64,000 bases of DNA from Candidatus Heimdallarchaeota archaeon (lineage in GTDB: Archaea > Asgardarchaeota > Heimdallarchaeia > JABLTI01): the NCBI GenBank assembly GCA_018238155.1, contig JABCTZ010000017.1, forward strand, positions 1 through 64,000, given 5' to 3'. The translations under genes and the position numbers were made by a program. Under the pieces are notes generated by a model that did no database searches, was not told the DNA's origin, and saw only the letters and a list, made by a program, of their open reading frames with translations. Positions 61,797 through 64,000 of this stretch are shown here, in pieces (the stretch's first letter is position 1; each line of letters starts with the position of its first letter).

Positions 61797-62414
61797 TTAA
61801 TCGAATTGTTTTGTTATAATAGTAGTGTCTTTTCCTGTGAAAAAATAATGATTTGTAACCCAATCTTTTTTTATTTCCCATAAGGTTCCTTGTATTCGAC
61901 GTTTATTAATGGGTATATCATCGAAAGGATAACTAATACCTAAATCGAAAATCTTTTTCCAACTATCTACAATTCGTTGATGATAGTGATTATTTGGGAG
62001 TGGCTTCTGAGTGAAAAAATTTGACTCTTGTTGTAGAAGTTCATCTTCTTCATCTACAGGTAAATACCAATAATTGAATACATAATGATAACGTTCAAAA
62101 TCAGAAAGCAAAATTGCTTGTTCTGGGATATCAAATTGTACAAGCACCATTTTTTGACCTTTTTCAATATCCTGACGAACCTTTCTCTTATGAGGTTTAT
62201 TGTTAGGTTGTTCAATCCATACACAAACGGGAAAGTGATTTGGCGAAGGTCATTTAAGACCACGTTCTTCCATGTGATGGATTATATAATCATAACTTCT
62301 TTCCAATAAAGAGTAACTTGGATGTTTCTCAACCATTTCTTTCAATGAATGATAACTACCTGTTCTTTGGAGAGATTCCCACATATCTGGAGCTTGAATG
62401 GTCCAACATTTCAT
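61797..62414 (-). pseudogene. DUF3841-like gene with in-frame TGA
   Basis: Reading from ATG 62414: MKCWTIQAPDMWESLQRTG...IIHHMEERGLK, TGA at 62252-62250, then PSPNHFPVCVWIEQP and on without shift through FDIPEQAILLSDFERYHYVFNYWYLP to 61797. Both halves fit one DUF3841-type protein of about 205 residues. The stop is one base from TGG (Trp). It is either a recent nonsense mutation, a sequence error or read-through. The downstream ATG 62150 could still give a 117-residue fragment. Function of the family is unknown. Confidence 0.65.
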
Positions 62415-62624
62415 AGCAAATTAACTACATCATACTAATTGATATTATTTTGTGTTCTCAATTTCAAGCACTCGATTTCATTAATCTCTCTCAGAAGACA
62501 AACACCTGAAAAATAGACTAATTGAATATACACTAAAGTTAGATTCCGTTTTTTCAGCAAAAACTTAAGTATCACTATTTACTTAATGGAAGTTTAAACA
62601 ATAATCATTTGGAGGAGACAGATA

Positions 62625-64000
62625 ATAACTTTAGATAAGGACTATTCGATACAGAATGTTGCATCTCGTTTCTACAAGCAATTTACTGTATTTCGGAGAA
62701 CACTGGCAAACTCTATCAAAAATAATTTTGAAGATACTGAGAAACTCCTTATTGCTCAAAGGATATTCAATAGAATTTTTTTATTATATTTCATAGTAAA
62801 CAAGCATGTGATTAAATGGAAAAACAATCAAATAATTGAGACTAAAGCATTTTTTGAAGTTTTACTCTCAGATGGGGATTTCGTTAATCATCTCTATCTA
62901 ATTTTTGATTTCATACAAACTCCAGGAAAGGAGAAGTTCCATCAAATTGGTGAACAAACGATAAAAATTCCTTTTTTACAAAAAAAGTTGTACCTAAAGA
63001 TCGAAGAAGAAAAAAGAATACTGACAGATTTGAAAACTGAAGATTGGCAAGAAATTCTCTCTTTTCTAAATTCCTTTGAATGGGATTCTGAGGATGGAAC
63101 CAATTATAACTCGATTACACCAGAGATATTGGGTTATATTTATGAAAGAAGTGTTGTTGAATGGGAAGAACAAAAGACGAAAACTTCCAAATCAGTTTCT
63201 TCTCGGAAAAAAAGAGGTGTATTTTACACTCGAGATGAAGTTATCCAATATATCATAAAACATACCTTCTATCCATTGCTTTCTGAAAGATTAGATAATC
63301 GTTACAAGAATCTCATCGATTTTCTGGAGAATGGAAAAAGTGATTATAAAGCAGCTTTTGAAATAATTGATTCTCTAACGATCTTGGATCCTGCTTGTGG
63401 TTCAGGTGCATTTCTCATCAAAGCTGCAGAGGAGCTGTATAAATTTAAATGCACTCTAATGAAGAAAATGGGAGAATCATTTGAAAAAGTGGACTTGAAA
63501 AAAGGAATTATTCTGCACAATCTCTATGGTGTAGATTTGCTTAAAGGTGCAATTGAAATTACAAAATTGAGGTTACACCTCTGGGGCATTACAAGTTATA
63601 CTCAATCTGACGAAATTAATTCTCTGCCAGATATTGAGCATATACTCGAGGGGAATAGTCTCATTGGGAAAATTAAAGACGAGCTTTCCGATATAGAAAA
63701 GAAACCAAATAAAAAACAAGCTACTTTCAAAGAAATTGAAAAACCATTCCATTGGAATACAAATTTCAAGGAAATACTATCAACTAGTGGTTTTGATATA
63801 ATAATTGGTAATCCACCATATGGTGCTTTAATTACTAAAAAAGAACATCAAATTATCTCTGAAGAATATAGTTGCACATCCAGCAATAATACCGCAGAGT
63901 ATTTCCTAGAACGCTCATATCGTTTGCTTAAGGAAAATGGATTCATGGGTTTTGTAGTTCCAAAACAAATAGCGTTTACTTCCAAATGGTGCGATATACG
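62625..64000 (+). CDS. N6-adenine DNA methyltransferase / type IIG-like enzyme, 5' part
   Basis: Open to the right edge (about 459 codons seen). GGAGGAGA at 62611 precedes the frame, which has no ATG, GTG or TTG near it; ATA at 62625 is the best-spaced start. An N-terminal helical region of about 190 residues is followed by KKRGVFYTRDEVIQYII, motif I LDPACGSGAFLIKAAEEL (SAM), GVDLLKGAIEITKLRL, and motif IV IIGNPPYGALI (from about 63801), all typical of Eco57I-class gamma methyltransferases such as type IIG enzymes or PglX. The end, with any target-recognition domain, is outside the window. Confidence 0.85.
   Translation, partial: MTLDKDYSIQNVASRFYKQFTVFRRTLANSIKNNFEDTEKLLIAQRIFNRIFLLYFIVNKHVIKWKNNQIIETKAFFEVLLSDGDFVNHLYLIFDFIQTPGKEKFHQIGEQTIKIPFLQKKLYLKIEEEKRILTDLKTEDWQEILSFLNSFEWDSEDGTNYNSITPEILGYIYERSVVEWEEQKTKTSKSVSSRKKRGVFYTRDEVIQYIIKHTFYPLLSERLDNRYKNLIDFLENGKSDYKAAFEIIDSLTILDPACGSGAFLIKAAEELYKFKCTLMKKMGESFEKVDLKKGIILHNLYGVDLLKGAIEITKLRLHLWGITSYTQSDEINSLPDIEHILEGNSLIGKIKDELSDIEKKPNKKQATFKEIEKPFHWNTNFKEILSTSGFDIIIGNPPYGALITKKEHQIISEEYSCTSSNNTAEYFLERSYRLLKENGFMGFVVPKQIAFTSKWCDI

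Overview
The window is AT-rich archaeal DNA, most probably from an Asgard archaeon (Heimdallarchaeia-like). Archaeal traits are an eS19-PDCD5-eL39-eL31 ribosomal cluster, Trm1, an RPC34-like Fe-S protein, a thiolase/HMG-CoA synthase/DUF35 set for isoprenoid precursors, archaeosine precursor genes (queC, queE) and TATA-like promoters. Asgard-type traits are a UEV protein with a steadiness-box-like C-terminus (ESCRT-I Vps23/TSG101-like), two E1-like enzymes, an E2, a ubiquitin-like protein, a JAMM protease and RING-like zinc proteins. The lineage is inferred from gene content only.

Layout. 1-3.9 kb: surface proteins, pyrE, queC, queE. 4-10.6 kb: a redox and lipid region with a TetR regulator and paired operators, a membrane/SCP2/Fe-S-flavoprotein fusion, a FixC/GGR-like flavoprotein with FixX-like ferredoxin and SCP2 protein, a second Fe-S flavoprotein and a frameshifted Lrp/AsnC regulator. 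10.9-20.3 kb: a five-zinc-ribbon protein, a large FtsX/MacB-type permease, DUF35-thiolase-HMG-CoA synthase, and a secreted membrane-anchored subtilase. 20.5-28.9 kb: the centrepiece, an apparent operon of an SMC ATPase, a kleisin-like protein, a tandem winged-helix (KITE-like) protein, a RING-like protein, JAMM protease, E1, ubiquitin-like protein, E2 and two small proteins. 28.9-32.7 kb: two MIO-type ammonia-lyases, the first with a rubredoxin domain inserted next to its active-site segment. 32.7-39.2 kb: CBS protein, HisRS, a second RING-like protein beside a cytosolic transglutaminase-fold protein, and an uncharacterised membrane protein. 39.2-48 kb: NADH oxidase-like flavoprotein, NYN protein, coiled-coil/winged-helix protein, nuclease-fold protein, sugar-nucleotide genes, and the UEV protein. 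48.2-56.4 kb: ribosomal cluster, ECF S component, RPC34-like protein, RlmE, Trm1, RNase HII, an HTH regulator and a second E1 with a C-terminal ubiquitin-fold-like domain. 56.5-64 kb: SPFH/zinc-ribbon protein, M24 peptidase, asparaginase-like Ntn hydrolase, then a right-edge stretch with a lone Mrr-N-like domain, flavin reductase, a DUF3841 gene broken by an in-frame TGA, and the start of an Eco57I-class methyltransferase.

How the genes fit together. The SMC, kleisin-like and KITE-like products would form an SMC complex. Encoding it with a whole ubiquitin-like conjugation and deconjugation set resembles the eukaryotic Smc5/6 logic, in which the Nse1 RING and Nse2 SUMO ligase are built into the complex. 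The UEV/steadiness protein, second E1, second RING-like protein and transglutaminase-fold protein suggest that ubiquitin-like signalling extends beyond this operon. Translation starts are informative: many genes have a GGTG-type Shine-Dalgarno 5-9 nt before ATG, GTG or TTG, and several lack any of these codons and appear to use ATT, ATA, CTG or ACG. No tRNA, rRNA, CRISPR array or insertion sequence was found.
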